From Cryptomeria japonica (Eukaryota > Streptophyta > Pinopsida > Cupressales > Cupressaceae), in contig NC_081413.1 of NCBI RefSeq assembly GCF_030272615.1, positions 102,940,239-103,004,238 on the forward strand: a stretch of 64,000 nucleotides of DNA, read 5' to 3'. A program made the position numbers and the translations under genes. Under the pieces are notes generated by a model. It did not search any database. It was not told the origin of the DNA and worked only from the letters and a program-made list of their open reading frames with translations. Shown here piece by piece: positions 12,669 through 24,406 of this stretch (the stretch's first letter is position 1; each line of letters opens with the position of its first letter).

Positions 12669-15600
12669 AAGAAAATTTATGTCCCTGCAAGAATACAATG
12701 GCAGTCAAGTTAGATTTGGAGATGACAAAGCATGTATGATCAAAGGTAGAGGTATTATTTATTTGGATGACAAGCATAATACTGATAATGTCTATTATGT
12801 AGAAGGTTTAAAGCATAATCTTTTAAGTGTTGGTCAATTGGTGGACAAGGGTTTCCAACTTCAGTTTAAAGATAGAAAATGCAAAATCATTAACAAAACT
12901 AGTTTTGAGATTGCAACCGGTACTCAGACTAGAGGTAATATCTTTCACTTGAACACTGGAAATAAGACATAATTGATTGCTCATATTGATGAGAGTTGGT
13001 TATGGGATAAGAGGTTGTGTCATGTTAATTTTGATTGTATTGTTAAGATCAGTTCAACAAAGGCTGTTAGAGATGTACCTAAGATTATAAAGCCTCATAA
13101 TCCAGTATGTAAGGAATGTCAATTGGGAAAGCAAGTTAGAACTTCTTTTAAGAGCATACATAATAAATCTAATGATGTGCTTAATTTGATTCACACTAAC
13201 TTTTGTGGTCCAACAAGGACTAGAAGCTTTCAAGGTGATAGATACTTCATGGTGATAATTGATGATTATTCTAGAATGATGTGGGTGAATTTTCTAAGGG
13301 AGAAGTCTGAAGCCTTTGAGAAATTCAAGATCTTTAAAGCAAAAGTAGAAAAAGAAACTGGATTGAAAATCAAATGTTTGATATCAGATCAAGGCGGTGA
13401 GTTCACTTCTCATGAATTTAACAGTTATTGTGAGACAAATGGAATTAGGAGACAGTTATCTGCACCCCAGACTCCTCAGCAAAATGAAGTAGTGGAAAGG
13501 AATAATAGAACCATTTTGGATGCAGCAAGAACTATGATGATGGAAGCCAAATTTCCTCACATCTACTGGAGAGAAGCAGCGAGTACAATAGTCTACACAT
13601 TCAATAGAGTTCACATCAAAGGTAAAACTGGTAAGACCCCTTATGAATTATAGTTTGGACATACACCTACTGTTAAATATTTCAGAATTGTTGGAAGTAA
13701 ATGCTATATCAAAAGGGATGATTCAATTGGGAAGTTTGATCCTAGATGTGATGAAGGGATATTTCTTGGATATTCAATTCTAAGCAAAGCATATAGATGT
13801 TATAACAAAAGATTGTAGAAAATTGTAGAGAGCGCAAATGTGAAAATGGATGAGAAATATAGAAATCAATCTATATCATATGATAGGGAACCAACAGTGG
13901 AAACGATCATAACTAGACCGTCAATGCCTCAACCGATATAAGACACTGAGATAGTTACACCAGTATAATTAGAAAATTCAACTATGTTTGATGATCAAAA
14001 CAATGAACCTGAAGTTTAGAAGACACCAAGGTATGTAAGATTAAATCATTCTAAAGATAAAATCATTGGAGATAGGAACAAGGGAGTTATGACAAGAAGA
14101 AGAATGGAAAATGAAGAGGTATGTCTTATTTCTCAAATTGAACCGACATCTGTTATTGAATCTTGTAAAGATAAACATTGGTTAAAGGCTATGGAAGATG
14201 AATTAGATCAGATAGAGAAGAATGAGACTTGGACTCTAGTTCCCTAGCCTAAAAATAAGAATGTTATTGGAACTAAATGTTTTTTTAGGAAAAAAACTAA
14301 ATGAGGATGGTCAAGTTGTAAGAAACAAGGGTAGATTGGTTTGTAAAGGATATTCTCAAATGGAAGGAATTGATTATGGTGAGACATTTGCACTTGTAGC
14401 TAGAATTGAAGTTGTTAGACTATTTCTCGCCTATACAGCTTATAAGAACTATAAGGTCTATCAAATGGATGTTAAATGTGCATTTTTGAATGGAGAGCTT
14501 GAGGAAGAGGTATACATTGAGCATCCTGATGGATTTTGAATGAAAGATGATAAAGATATGGTTTGCAGGTTAAGGAAAGATTTATATGGATTGAAACAAG
14601 CTCCTAGAGCTTGATATGCAAGGTTGGATAAATATATTTTGAAGCTTGGTTTTACTAAAGGTAGTGCTATAGTAATTTATATTACAAGATCACTAATGAT
14701 GATATTTTAATTATTGAAGTATTTGTTGATGATATCATTTTTGGAGGTGAAGATAAATTGTGCATGGAATTCTCTAATAATATGAAGAATGAATTTGAAA
14801 TGTCCATGATTGGTGAGATGAGATTTTTCTTAGGTTTGCAAATTACTCAAACTGACAAAGGCATCTTTATCTGTCAAACTAAGTATTTAAGGGAATTGAT
14901 GAAGAAAGTTTGGTATGGATAATTCCAAACCAGTAAGTACTCCTATGGTGACAAGTGAGAAATTATTTTATCAAAGATACATCTGCACCGGTAAATTCAA
15001 CAAGGTTTAAGTCTATGATTGGTGGCTTGTTATATCTAACTCGGACTAGATAGAATATTATGAATGCAATAAGTATTGTTTGAAGATATCAAAGTTATCC
15101 TAAATAAAATCATGAATGTGCAGTAAAGAGGATATTCTGGTATTTGCAAGGAACAACATAATATTGCTTATGGTATTCTAGAGAGGATAACTTCACTTTA
15201 TGTGCATATATAGATTCAGATTGGGCAGGAGATACTGATGATAGGAAGAGCACTTCTGGTGGAGCTTTCTTTCTTGGAAAGAAATTGGTTTCATGGATCA
15301 GCAAAAAATAGTCATGCATTTCTTTATCTACTGCAGAAGTTGAATATGTTGCAGCAGCAACTAATTGCACTCAAGTCTTGTGGATGAAGAAAATGTTGAA
15401 GGATATCAAGGTAAATTATAGTGAACCGGTAGTTATCTATTGTGATAACTCTACAACTATTGACATGTCTAAAAATATGGTATTTCACTCTAAGACTAAG
15501 CACATATCAATAAATTATAACTTTCTGAAGGACAAGGTGGAAGAAAAGGAAGTCAAATTGGTTTATATGAATGCTAAAGAGCATTTTGCAAATATATTCA

Positions 15601-15676
15601 CTAAACCGCTGTCTAGGAATCATTTGAGTATTTGAGAGACAGGTTAGGGGTATCTACCCCTCCAATAGAAACTTAA
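12640..15676 (+). pseudogene. Co3 protease-integrase-RT-RNase H polyprotein, degraded
   Basis: The protease remainder (SHHMTG, LLSVGQL) is followed by the integrase zinc-binding region (LWDKRLCH...CKECQLGK) and the integrase core. The first catalytic residue is Asn (13198-13200) in the context HTNFCGP, where copia integrases have Asp. The second Asp (13387-13389, SDQGGEF) and the Glu (13495-13497, VVERNN) remain. RT follows with [12 protein letters not shown] and FVDD at 14722-14733, then RNase H with SLSTAEVEY and FTKPLS. Stops occur at 12970 and 13651 and repeatedly in 13800-14040; frames shift near 12640, 14270, 14640, 14690 and 15620. It normally matures, inserts and copies the element; here it is dead. 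Confidence 0.9.
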
Positions 15677-16021
15677 TTGATGGAGTGGACCATCAGTCTG
15701 GTGTGCATCATTGGCTTTATCCTTTGCTCTAGGTTGATGTAGTGGTGCTACTGCTCAGGGGGAGTAATCAGCTTTGAGATTTAGAGGCTTATATTCTTTC
15801 TTTGATATTTTTGTCAAACTTCTAGCATTGATGTCAAAGGGGGAGAGATAGTGATGTGAAAAATAAATTCAGAAATTTACAGAGATATTATTCACAAGGG
15901 GAGAGTTATTGATATTGAGGAGATTGTTGGTTGTCTTCCATAGGGAAAGACTTGTTTGGCATTTCTTGGTACTTAGATTTTTTTCACATCTAGTGTTGCC
16001 ATCAATGCCAAAGGGGGAGAT
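15677..16021 (+). promoter_or_regulatory. Co3 3' untranslated region with polypurine tracts
   Basis: Purine runs at about 15757, 15836-15846, 15894 and 16010-16020. The last (AAAGGGGGAGA) sits against the LTR and is the functional-type polypurine tract. The duplicated phrase GATGTCAAAGGGGGAGA / CAATGCCAAAGGGGGAGA is as in Co1. Confidence 0.8.
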
Positions 16022-17125
16022 TGTTGGAAATATGGAGGAATTGATTATGTGTTGCATTGATGTTTTGTCATTTATGTCAACACTAGCTATTATGGTTGGT
16101 TACCGGTAGGCAAATTTTGGTTACTGGTAGAAGATCTTGTGTTACCAGTAAGGGTTTAAGGTTTAACCGACAGAGATTTTACCGAGAATCTTTGAAAAAA
16201 TGCATAAGTAGTGTTGGTGCGGCTTCTACATGGAATTTAGGATGCAGAAGGTGATCCTTGATCATGGCTCAACTGATTGAAGACAATGCTTTGGCATGGT
16301 TGACCCAGATTAGTTCGGTACCTATCTAGGTTATGGATCGATATCATGTTGACGTGTTCTCTACATGTTATCGAGATGATTTATGAATTGGTTATTGTTG
16401 TTTTGGTCTAAATACGACATGGCATATCATTGTAATATGGATGTATGTAATGATTTTATTGTAATATCTTTCAGGTGGCCGACTTAATTGGTTTAGGCCT
16501 TAGGGTTTGTATAATTTGATGTAAGATCTCATTGTAGATCATGGTATGGGAATGAAATGTAAGTCGTGGACATGGAATGATATATCATATACAAAGGAGA
16601 TTTGGTTGATCATAGGTGATTGAATTGGGTTTAAGTAAGAGGTCAAAGACCTCTAGTATTGAGATTAACTGAGACTATAATCAGGCATGTTAGATGCTAT
16701 CTCTGGGAGTTTATTCTTCTAGATTGTTGCCCAATTATCTTGAGGTGGTTATAACCTCTCTGCAGTCAGTGAGACTTTTGTAATGAGCATTACGCTCTAG
16801 GAAGTGTGCCTTCCTGCATGTGTAGGCCCCTCATTGTATCACATACTTTCTGCAGAAGTATCATCTGACTATGGGTAGGCTTCCCACCATGGTTTTTCCC
16901 TTTTTTGGGTTTTCCACTTACAAATCATGGTGTTATGTGGTATGGTTGCATTGTGTTAATTCTCTATTTCATTCTTAAGTTTTATTTCTTATCAGTATCT
17001 ATTTCTTCTATTCTGGTATTCAATGTTCATGTGCTCCGATTAAAGGTTATAAAGTGGTTTGATTAATATAATCTGTTAACAACTTTTTCACCCCCCTTCT
17101 CAGTTGTTCACCGATTATTCTAACA
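16022..17125 (+). repeat. Co3 3' LTR
   Basis: Starts TGTTGGAAATATGGAGG and ends ...GATTATTCTAACA. It aligns with the 5' LTR with scattered substitutions. It carries the CCACCATGGTTTTTCCC module near 16887 and TTCACCCCCCTTCTCAG near 17087. It is followed by the target duplicate ATTGT and then the rest of LTR-A. Confidence 0.88.
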
Positions 17126-18804
17126 ATTGTTCTCTAACAATTACAAAAGTTAAATCCCTTAACTGGGTAAGTTTTAACGGGCTTAGTGTTATCTAAATCC
17201 TCTAACTAGGTGATCCATTAGCTTGGATTTCAAATCCTCTATCAAGGTTACTCATAACAGGGTATTGCTTTTAATAGGGCATTATAGTCAATCCCTTTAC
17301 CGGGTGGTCCTTAACTGGATCTGTTCCTTACAAGACATTTTGTAAAGCTTTAACAGGCTTGGCTCCTAATAGGGTGAACTTTAGAAGAGTTTATAATACT
17401 TGTGGGTATTCATCTCCACCGTGGTTTTTCCCATTTGGGTTTCCACGTTAAAAATTATTGTGTCAAGTGGTGAATGGTTTTTGTGGTTATTTTTTGATAT
17501 GGTTAATTTTCTTAACTGATAAATCCACTTAGATATGTTAAGATGACTAGATATGATCTGAAAAGTGCTTTTACTTATGTTAGTAAAGTATTTTGATGTC
17601 TTGGTTAAATGGTTTGAGAGTTTCAGATCTCTTATACTATTATTTTGTTATGCTAGTCAACCGGTTAACTTGACAGTGCTATTGCAGTTTGTAGTTCAGT
17701 GTTTGAACCAGTTAGTTCAGAGATTGTTTTTGAGTTTGGTGACAGTTTAGTCAATTTTCTATCTCTCATTAGTTATCCATATCCTTATTGATTCATCATA
17801 TAATCACAATGGTGTGGTGCCCCTATCTCCATCTCCTAGGGTGGTCCCATTTGTGGGTTGCTCGATCTCCTATGCACTTCTTGTCTTTGGAGTTTGTTAT
17901 TCTTCTTTGTCAGCCTTCGATGGTTGAAAGTTAATCCTTGAGGCATGTATAAAATTGAATTCAATACCCTCATTCAAGAGGACGGAGGATAGACGAATGG
18001 ATAGCACATAGAGAGATAAAGAGCATAAGGAGAAGATACAATATTTCAAAGTCATCATCAAGCATTCAAGTCATCTTCATTCATCCATGGGAGAAACATT
18101 ACAACATTAATTTGCAAGCATGTGTGTGTTTTAGGGGTTTTTCATGTTACATTTCATTTCATACAACATTTCTGATTACATTCAAGAAGCAAAGCAATTA
18201 TCATCAACCAATTGCAGATCTACAAGGTATACATCTCCATTATTTACATTCGAGCATTTGAAATTACATTCTTTCTAGGTTGATTCCTCAACCGGGGTTT
18301 GACTAAGGAAAACCCCTATCCACAACCCCCTTTCTTCAATTTTCTGTGTGTAGGTGGTAGGTGCACAACTGTAATTGCAGGTTTGGGCTTCATTTGCAGA
18401 GATGGAAGAACCCTTTTCATTTCACGGATTTTGTGGCAGATCATGTACATTCTTGCCATGATCCCAATGAATTTTCTCCAAATTTGCAAGGCAGATCCGC
18501 ATCAGTTTAATTAGCTTAGATCCGAAGTTACAACGCAATCCCAAATTGGTAGCTCCTCATTTCACTCATTTCCTCTCTCTTTTCCACATAGTCAACAAGT
18601 CAACTTTATCATTTACAAAAGAGGGTAAATCACTTCAACCACTTGCAATCCACTTAGTATTCACATCCTTGTCTCTTGGATTTGGATCTAGTGGATTCAA
18701 CCCCTCTTTTGAATGTAAAGTTTCTCCCAAGTGAAAACCATCCTAGTGGCTTCATTTCTCTCTCCTAGGTGGGGAGTCACTAGGAGCCAATTTTCCCCTT
18801 TACA

Positions 18805-19492
18805 TTTTGGTGAACTCGATGTCTTACACATTAATTTTGATTTCTCATTCTTAGATCTGATTAATTGCGATTTGAATTTCAAATTTTCATTTTCAAGTTT
18901 GATCTATTTGCAAATTTTAAAGGTTAATTGCGTAAAAATCTTGATTTTTCATTTTGAGAAAATTAAGCTTGTTAAGTGCAAAATTGTAATTGCTTGTTTT
19001 AGATCTGATTTCTATCTTAAAATTGCAATTCAAATCTGTTTCTTTATTCTGAAAATTCAGTGGTTAAATCATAAAACCTTTATTTTTAAGATCTTTTCAA
19101 TTTTGACCTTTGAATGCAATTTTGATGGATCTAGACATCTCCAAATTGGTTGATTTTTTGGATTCCACATTAAAATCATAATCTCTATCATCCATGAAAA
19201 TTCCAAAAAAAATTGGTTGGACTGTGTGCATTCCCACCACGGTTCTCGACTTTTTTCCTAAAATTTTGGGAGACGAAATTGATTGTGTTTTTCTACTCAG
19301 ATCCAAAAAATTAGCATACTTTATCAATTTTAACACTCTCTAAAGTCAAACACAAATTTAAATTTCATCAAATTCACATCTTAAAATTAAATTTCATAAA
19401 AAGGTCCTAATTTTAGATATGATTTTCCAGCAAATTCAGATTTCACTTAAGAGATTTTTAATGGCAATTAATAAATTGCATTTACTTGCTCT
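18805..19492 (+). other. Gy2 leader region after the 5' LTR
   Basis: AT-rich, non-coding. It begins TTTTGGTGAACTCGATG right after the LTR, where a primer-binding site is expected; I cannot assign the tRNA. The tract resumes at 26066, after the Co6 solo LTR, with the duplicated bases GCTCT. Frames here show no known domain. Confidence 0.6.
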
Positions 19493-19995
19493 TGATAGTT
19501 CTGATACTTAATATAAGTACAGATCCAATAGCCAACAAGATGAGAGGGGGGGGGGTGAATCATACAAACTTAATCATCCATAAAAACATCAGATTCGACC
19601 TCGGTAACATATATCAGTCATATAATAAAAAACTGTCAAACATGCAAACTCAAAAGCATATGAACAATATAAACCTCATAACACCAGATTTAACGTGGAA
19701 ACCCAAATAGGGAAAAACCACTGTGGGATTTCGAACCCACTAAGAAATATACTCTTCTAGAGTATGCTCGGTTAAAAGCAAACCCTATTAAAGATTACAA
19801 ACACATTGCTAGATGTGACCTGGTTAAGGGATTTTCCTTAGATCTGTTAGGATCTTCACTTTGTTAGAAGTGACCTTGTCAAAGGATTTCAAACACTCAA
19901 TTAGAATGTCACCTTGTTAGAGGATTTACATATAAGACTGTTAAGTCCACTCGGTTAAGAGATTTCCTGTCACTTTCACAAAATAACAGTAATAC

Positions 19996-20453
19996 TGTTG
20001 GTGTAAATAATTATTCATCATGGATATTATTACACTTTACTTAAGTTTACTTAGGAGATGCATTTCATAGTGGTTTGGGTATGAGACACTTGGGTGTTTG
20101 TGCCACATTGGGATAGTGTGTGTAGGAGAAATTCCACCTTTTATGGTGTTGATTTTGTTGTTACACTCCACATTTAGTGGGTGATCCACCTCATGTGGAC
20201 TATTATATTATTTCTCCTACCTACCCACACCTATTTCCTACCTACCCTTGTTTCTTATTGAGCCACATGTCATGTTTGTGTGCTCACATATCCCTAGCCT
20301 TGCCTATATAAGCAGGCTCATCTACATTGTATGTAACAATTGAATCATGTTATTGATCATTTTCTATTGATGAGAATACAGTTTATTCTTGTCCCATATT
20401 ATGTCTCTATTTTGTACATTTCATTGAGCTCTTGATCTTGGCAAAATCTCACA
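19996..20453 (+). repeat. NA1 5' LTR with promoter
   Basis: Starts TGTTGGTGTAAATAATTATTC and ends ...AAAATCTCACA. TATATAAG at 20305-20312 is a good TATA box, so transcription should start about 30 bases downstream. Only four substitutions separate it from the 3' LTR. It lacks the C-rich U5 module found in the other copia LTRs here. Confidence 0.95.
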
Positions 20454-20471
20454 TGGTATCAGAGCCATTGG
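20454..20471 (+). promoter_or_regulatory. NA1 primer-binding site (initiator-Met tRNA)
   Basis: TGGTATCAGAGCCATTGG begins directly after the LTR. Its first 12 bases are the standard plant copia primer site, complementary to the 3' end of initiator methionine tRNA. Undamaged. Confidence 0.95.
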
Positions 20472-22126
20472 GGCTTCATTGATTCGTCTTGAAGAGGCAT
20501 TATTGCGACATCAAGAGGCAGATCTGAGGAGCAGCATCTTTTGGAGGTGTCCTAGACTAGATCTGACCCTGCCATTGCGTCCAGAAGGCCGTTTCCATGA
20601 ATTTTGGTTATAAAGTCGGCCTATTTTGGTGAGAAAATTTTTTTCCCCAATTTTGCCATAATCGTACGGATTTTCGAAAAATTTTATATATTGTTCGAAA
20701 AAAAAAAAAAAAAAAATTTCAGTTTTTTCTGAAATATTTTTTCAAAAATCAAAAAATAAAAAAAAAAATTAAAAAAAAAAATGATTTTGAAAAAATTGAA
20801 AAGCGAAAAATAAAAAAATAAAAAAATTTCTGTTTGGGGGTCCGCAGACCCCCGTACCCCGCGCCTGTACCTTTTCTGCAGGTCTGCAGCTTTGTCTCTA
20901 TGCGTCTGGACCTGCCCGTCGTCGCCACCGTACCTGTCGACATAGAGCCCGCCGCCGGTACCTGCTGCCGACCGCTTCCCCGCCGGCCGTCCTAGTTCCT
21001 CCCGCCGGTCGACTTACCTACACGCTGCCATCCATAGGTTCCCTCTGGCAAACTCCCGCGTGCCTTAGCTTTCATCCTCCCATCAGCTCTATCACCGCCG
21101 GGCGCCACCCTCGTCAGCCACACCATCCCTGCCAGCCCCGCGGCCTCCGGCACCGCCGCCGGTACCTCCACGGCCCACCTGCCGCCGCCAGCTCCTCCGC
21201 CACGCGGACTCAGCAGGACCCCGGCGAAACCCGTGTCCACCACGTGGCAGGCGGCCACTGGCCCGCGGGTACAAACCTTACATAATCAGCCTGCCACGTA
21301 GACAGTACGGCTTGCACAGTCACTGCGCCACGCAGTTCGTCCGTACAGTGGCACGTCATCATCCGTACTGACCAATCAGCAGTCCGTATGGTACGGACGC
21401 CCAGTCAGCAGAGGGTGAAGTTTTTGTGACAGTCATACGGTTGTCAAATTTAACCCAGTGAATTGCTGATGTCAGCGCCACATCAGCATTTTTCAAAAAT
21501 TTGGCAGGCCCCTCTCATTTGCATTTTTTATTATGCAGTTCAACTTCAAATCGCCATAACTTGCTCATTTTTGCTCTTTTTTGGGTGCAATTTTTTTTGA
21601 AATGGGCTAGAATTTCATGCTCTCCGTAGTGGTGAAGAAATTTTTTGATTTTGATGCACAGAGTTTTCAGAAAATGCAGTTTTTGGTGACTGTACCTGAG
21701 TAATCCCAGTTTTTGCAACTTCAGAGGCTTCGTTTGGGGTCATCCGACGTCCTTTTCAGGTGCCGTTTTTTTTGAAAGTGCGTATTTTTTTGTCTACTTT
21801 CACATGATGCTATCAGATTGATGCCATTGTAAGTAGAAATTGTATTTTCAGATTTTGACCATTTTTGGCTCTCTTGGTACTTGTATATTTGCTTGAATCT
21901 CAGTTAGATTCATTGCACTATTGATTGAAGTCTCTTGTATCTCATTTGAGAAGTTGTAAAATTTTCATCATAAGTCCACTTTGCCTTGTTTTGCAAGTGG
22001 CTCATTGTAATCGCACTAAGTATAAAGTGCCAAAATCATCACTTTAGGGGGGGTACTTTGATTGAGTGAATTTGGGGGGGTGTCTCTTGTGCTTTTGTGC
22101 TCTTGTGTTCCTTCATTTTTGCTGCT
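20472..22126 (+). other. NA1 1.65-kb leader with GC-rich, CpG-dense block
   Basis: Unusually long untranslated leader. A homopolymer A/T tract (20640-20830) is followed abruptly by a GC-rich, CpG-dense block at about 20835-21420, then T-rich text up to gag. The GC block contains repeated CGTAC/GTACG words, including a near-palindrome with 7-bp arms at 21382-21398. Frames inside it give only low-complexity Gly/Ala/Arg protein and are not supported. It may hold packaging signals or be captured sequence. Confidence 0.7.
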
Positions 22127-23251
22127 ATGGGTTCTTCTAAGTTTCCTCTCTTAACCCCACATAACTATGCTACTTGGAAAATTGATGCATGGAGTAAACT
22201 TATGGAAAAAGGACTTACTCATTACATTGATGGAACTATTGTTGCTCCCGCTGATCCTAAGGCTGATCCAGTTGGTCACTTAGATTGGCTCACTAAAAAT
22301 ATCATGGCAATTGGTACCTTAAGAAAGTATGTATCAAAGGATCTCATTTTTCATATTGAGAAATGTACTCTAATCAAGGATGCTTGGCAAAAGTTTCAAG
22401 ACTTGTATGGTCAAGTTGATGAGATTAGGGGATATCAAATTGATAGTGATCTCACCATGTTAGATCCCAAGAACTTTGATACTATACAAGATTATGTCAC
22501 TAAGGCAAATGAGTTGAAGGCACAACTCAAAGATTGTGGCATTGATAAAAAGGATACTCAATTGATATTCAACTTGATAGGCAAGCTTCCACAAGAATAT
22601 GAAGCATTTGTTTCTAGTTTCCAAACCCATAGGATGACAATGGGTTCAAGCTACACAATGCCTACATTTGATGCTTTCAATGAAATGTTGATGATGGAAC
22701 AAACTAAGTTGATAAGCATGGGCATTCTTAAGGCTTCTAAGTCTCAAGCATTAGTGGCAAATCAAGGGAACAAAGGAAATCAAGGAAAGGACAACTCAAA
22801 CAATAAGAAATGGCAATCAAAGCCTAAAGAAAAAGCACCATCTTCTCCACAACAAGGAGATTCATCCTCTTCCAAGAGAGATAATTCACCAAAGAGGGAG
22901 AGACCTACTTGTGCTTATTGTAAAAAGATTGGTCATGAGGAGCATCGTTGCCATTCTAAGAAGATTGATGAGCTTACACATATCATCAAAAAGCATAACA
23001 TTGATTTGCCTAAAATCTACAAGAAGGATGATTCATCAACTTCCACTTCCTCACATTCAAAAGGAAAAGGGCAAGCATTCATGGCTTCTACAAGTGGAAA
23101 GACTCACTCTTTTGGAACAAGAAAAGGAAAAGCTCTATGTGCAACTATCAGTCATGATTCAGAGAGATGGCTTCTAGATTCAGGGGCTTCTCATCATATG
23201 GCATCTTTGCAGTCTATGTTCTCTACATTTGAGCCTTGCACCATGCCATAG
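22127..23251 (+). CDS. NA1 Gag and protease start
   Basis: 374 codons from ATG 22127, the first start that gives a copia-like Gag (MGSSKFPLLTPHNYATWK). An upstream in-frame ATG at 22097 adds only ten hydrophobic residues. The first 210 residues match the UBN2/retrotransposon-gag layout (IKDAWQKFQDLYG, KLPQEYEAF). A Lys/Ser/Gln-rich stretch is followed by one CCHC knuckle CAYCKKIGHEEHRC (22910-22951). The aspartic-protease motif DSGASHHM has its catalytic Asp codon at 23177-23179. The frame ends at TAG 23249-23251 inside the protease, probably CAG mutated to TAG, and stays open beyond. Gag should form particles and the protease should cut the polyprotein. Confidence 0.93.
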   Translation: MGSSKFPLLTPHNYATWKIDAWSKLMEKGLTHYIDGTIVAPADPKADPVGHLDWLTKNIMAIGTLRKYVSKDLIFHIEKCTLIKDAWQKFQDLYGQVDEIRGYQIDSDLTMLDPKNFDTIQDYVTKANELKAQLKDCGIDKKDTQLIFNLIGKLPQEYEAFVSSFQTHRMTMGSSYTMPTFDAFNEMLMMEQTKLISMGILKASKSQALVANQGNKGNQGKDNSNNKKWQSKPKEKAPSSPQQGDSSSSKRDNSPKRERPTCAYCKKIGHEEHRCHSKKIDELTHIIKKHNIDLPKIYKKDDSSTSTSSHSKGKGQAFMASTSGKTHSFGTRKGKALCATISHDSERWLLDSGASHHMASLQSMFSTFEPCTMP

Positions 23252-24406
23252 ATTTTGATGGGCAATCATACATACATGGATGTGATTGGGAAAGGATCTA
23301 TTGACATTGGGGATAACTCCTTCAATGATGTGTTGTGTGTACCCCACTTGACAAACAATCTCCTTTCTATCTATCAAATCACACATGGCGCAACTAAGAG
23401 AGTTGTGGAGTTCACACCTGACTCAATTTTTATTAGAGACATGGAGACTAGAGCTATCATTGCGACTAGGGTGGTTGATCATGCATCTCGGTTATACTCC
23501 TTTTCAGATTTTGTTGATGATGATGATTTCACATTTGATGATTCTACACATTATGATCACACTTCTTGTGATAGTTTAGTTTTTGAGGAGAACTTTGGAC
23601 ACTTGAACATGGGGATTCTCACATGTGACCCCGTTCTTGAGTCTTGTATTTCATATTCTCATATTGATATCTCATCACCTATTGTACCTGATTATGTGGA
23701 TAGTGCGACAGTTTTGCCTTCATGTGATTCAGTGCAGCAGGATATTCATTGTCTTCCAGCTTCAGATTCATGGGATGATTACTTGACAGATATTACAGGT
23801 TTGTTTGTGGAATCCTACATTGCAGATTTGGGAGACATCATTGATGACATTCATCTTCTCTTTGATGAAGGTGATCCTTCTTCGATTGTTGCGAGGGAAC
23901 ACTCTGACCCTCTTGTTCATTCTCTACATGATCATTCTTTCGAGGTTGACATGATTGTGGATACTTATGTACAACAGTTGGAGGAGGTCTCTTTATTTCT
24001 TGAGGAGACATGTGAGTCTTTGGGACATGTTCTACATCCATCTCCACTAGATCTTGGAGTGCCTTTTTCAGCAGTGTGGCACAGTTTACCACCTTTGGAA
24101 GGGGTATCTTTCAGCATCGACATGGGGACACTTGAGCAGTTTTCAGAGATTCCTTTCATCATGATTTTTCTTCATACATCTTCCCTTCATGATTGGGGAG
24201 ACTTCATGGATACACCTTTGGTTTTGTTTCTTCCTAAGGGGAGGAATGTTGTTCGACGTTTGTGGAGCAGTTTCTTCATACATCGAGCTTCTATCATTGG
24301 TGCAGATTCTCCATTGAGGGGGGGTCACAGTTTGACTTCTCTTCTTCTCTCATATGGGGGGGACTTTTTCCTCACATGGGGTTTTGTCCTTCACATTCTT
24401 CTATGA
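23252..24406 (+). CDS. NA1 protease end plus unknown acidic C-terminal domain, same frame as gag
   Basis: Continues the gag frame after the single TAG. The first 85 or so residues finish a copia protease (VIGKGSIDIG, HLTNNLLS). Where integrase should begin there are instead about 300 residues rich in Asp, Ser, His and Phe (DDDDFTFDDS near 23515), without Cys/His zinc pairs, a DDE core or any RT motif. A more hydrophobic last 100 residues follow, to TGA at 24404-24406. I do not recognise this part. It has no further stop over 385 codons in an element that is only lightly mutated, which hints at coding constraint or simply youth. It could be a decayed, frameshifted integrase, but no trace supports that. 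Confidence 0.75.
   Translation: MLMGNHTYMDVIGKGSIDIGDNSFNDVLCVPHLTNNLLSIYQITHGATKRVVEFTPDSIFIRDMETRAIIATRVVDHASRLYSFSDFVDDDDFTFDDSTHYDHTSCDSLVFEENFGHLNMGILTCDPVLESCISYSHIDISSPIVPDYVDSATVLPSCDSVQQDIHCLPASDSWDDYLTDITGLFVESYIADLGDIIDDIHLLFDEGDPSSIVAREHSDPLVHSLHDHSFEVDMIVDTYVQQLEEVSLFLEETCESLGHVLHPSPLDLGVPFSAVWHSLPPLEGVSFSIDMGTLEQFSEIPFIMIFLHTSSLHDWGDFMDTPLVLFLPKGRNVVRRLWSSFFIHRASIIGADSPLRGGHSLTSLLLSYGGDFFLTWGFVLHILL

Larger units (their letters stand above)
10401..17125 (+). mobile_element. Co3: complete but inactive copia retrotransposon (6.7 kb)
   Basis: Two LTRs in direct orientation flank gag and pol. Target duplications GTTGT (10396-10400) and ATTGT (17126-17130) differ at one base. The uninterrupted target is visible in the other LTR-A copy near 47848-47860. 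The primer-binding site is missing: the 5' LTR runs directly into gag-like sequence. Many stops and frameshifts make it an old copy. Confidence 0.9.
9714..17806 (+). repeat. Solo LTR of family LTR-A, itself split by Co3
   Basis: Starts TGTTGGCATTTGTATAAAG and ends ...CATATAATCA. Parts 9714-10400 and 17126-17806 total about 1363 bp and match the reverse complement of the LTR at 47170-48554. Flanking TAGTG (9709-9713) and CAATG (17807-17811) are a diverged 5-bp duplication; the empty site survives in the Gy2 3' LTR at 36828-36832. No internal LTR-A sequence is present, so this is a solo LTR left by LTR-LTR recombination. It carries four spaced AAATCCYYTAAC..GG motifs at 17150-17310 and the CCACCGTGGTTTTTCCC module at about 17415. 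Confidence 0.85.
9471..18804 (+). repeat. Gy2 5' LTR, split by nested insertion
   Basis: Two parts, 9471-9713 and 17812-18804, together about 1236 bp, line up with the intact 3' LTR at 36611-37802 (1192 bp). The match is high but clearly diverged, so the insertion is not recent. The break falls after GATAGTG; the intact LTR continues with GTGTGGCACC at 36833, and the right part resumes at GTGTGGTGCC. Confidence 0.85.

Noticed and set aside
18731-19153. 140-codon hydrophobic frame across the end of the Gy2 5' LTR
   Set aside because: Crosses the LTR boundary and is AT-rich by composition; not seen as a coding unit.
20454-20471. tRNA gene suggested by the initiator-Met match
   Set aside because: Only the 18-base primer-binding complement is present, with no cloverleaf.
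20992-21274. Overlapping minus-strand open frames rich in Gly/Ala/Arg
   Set aside because: They are by-products of the GC-rich leader of NA1; no domain and low-complexity composition.
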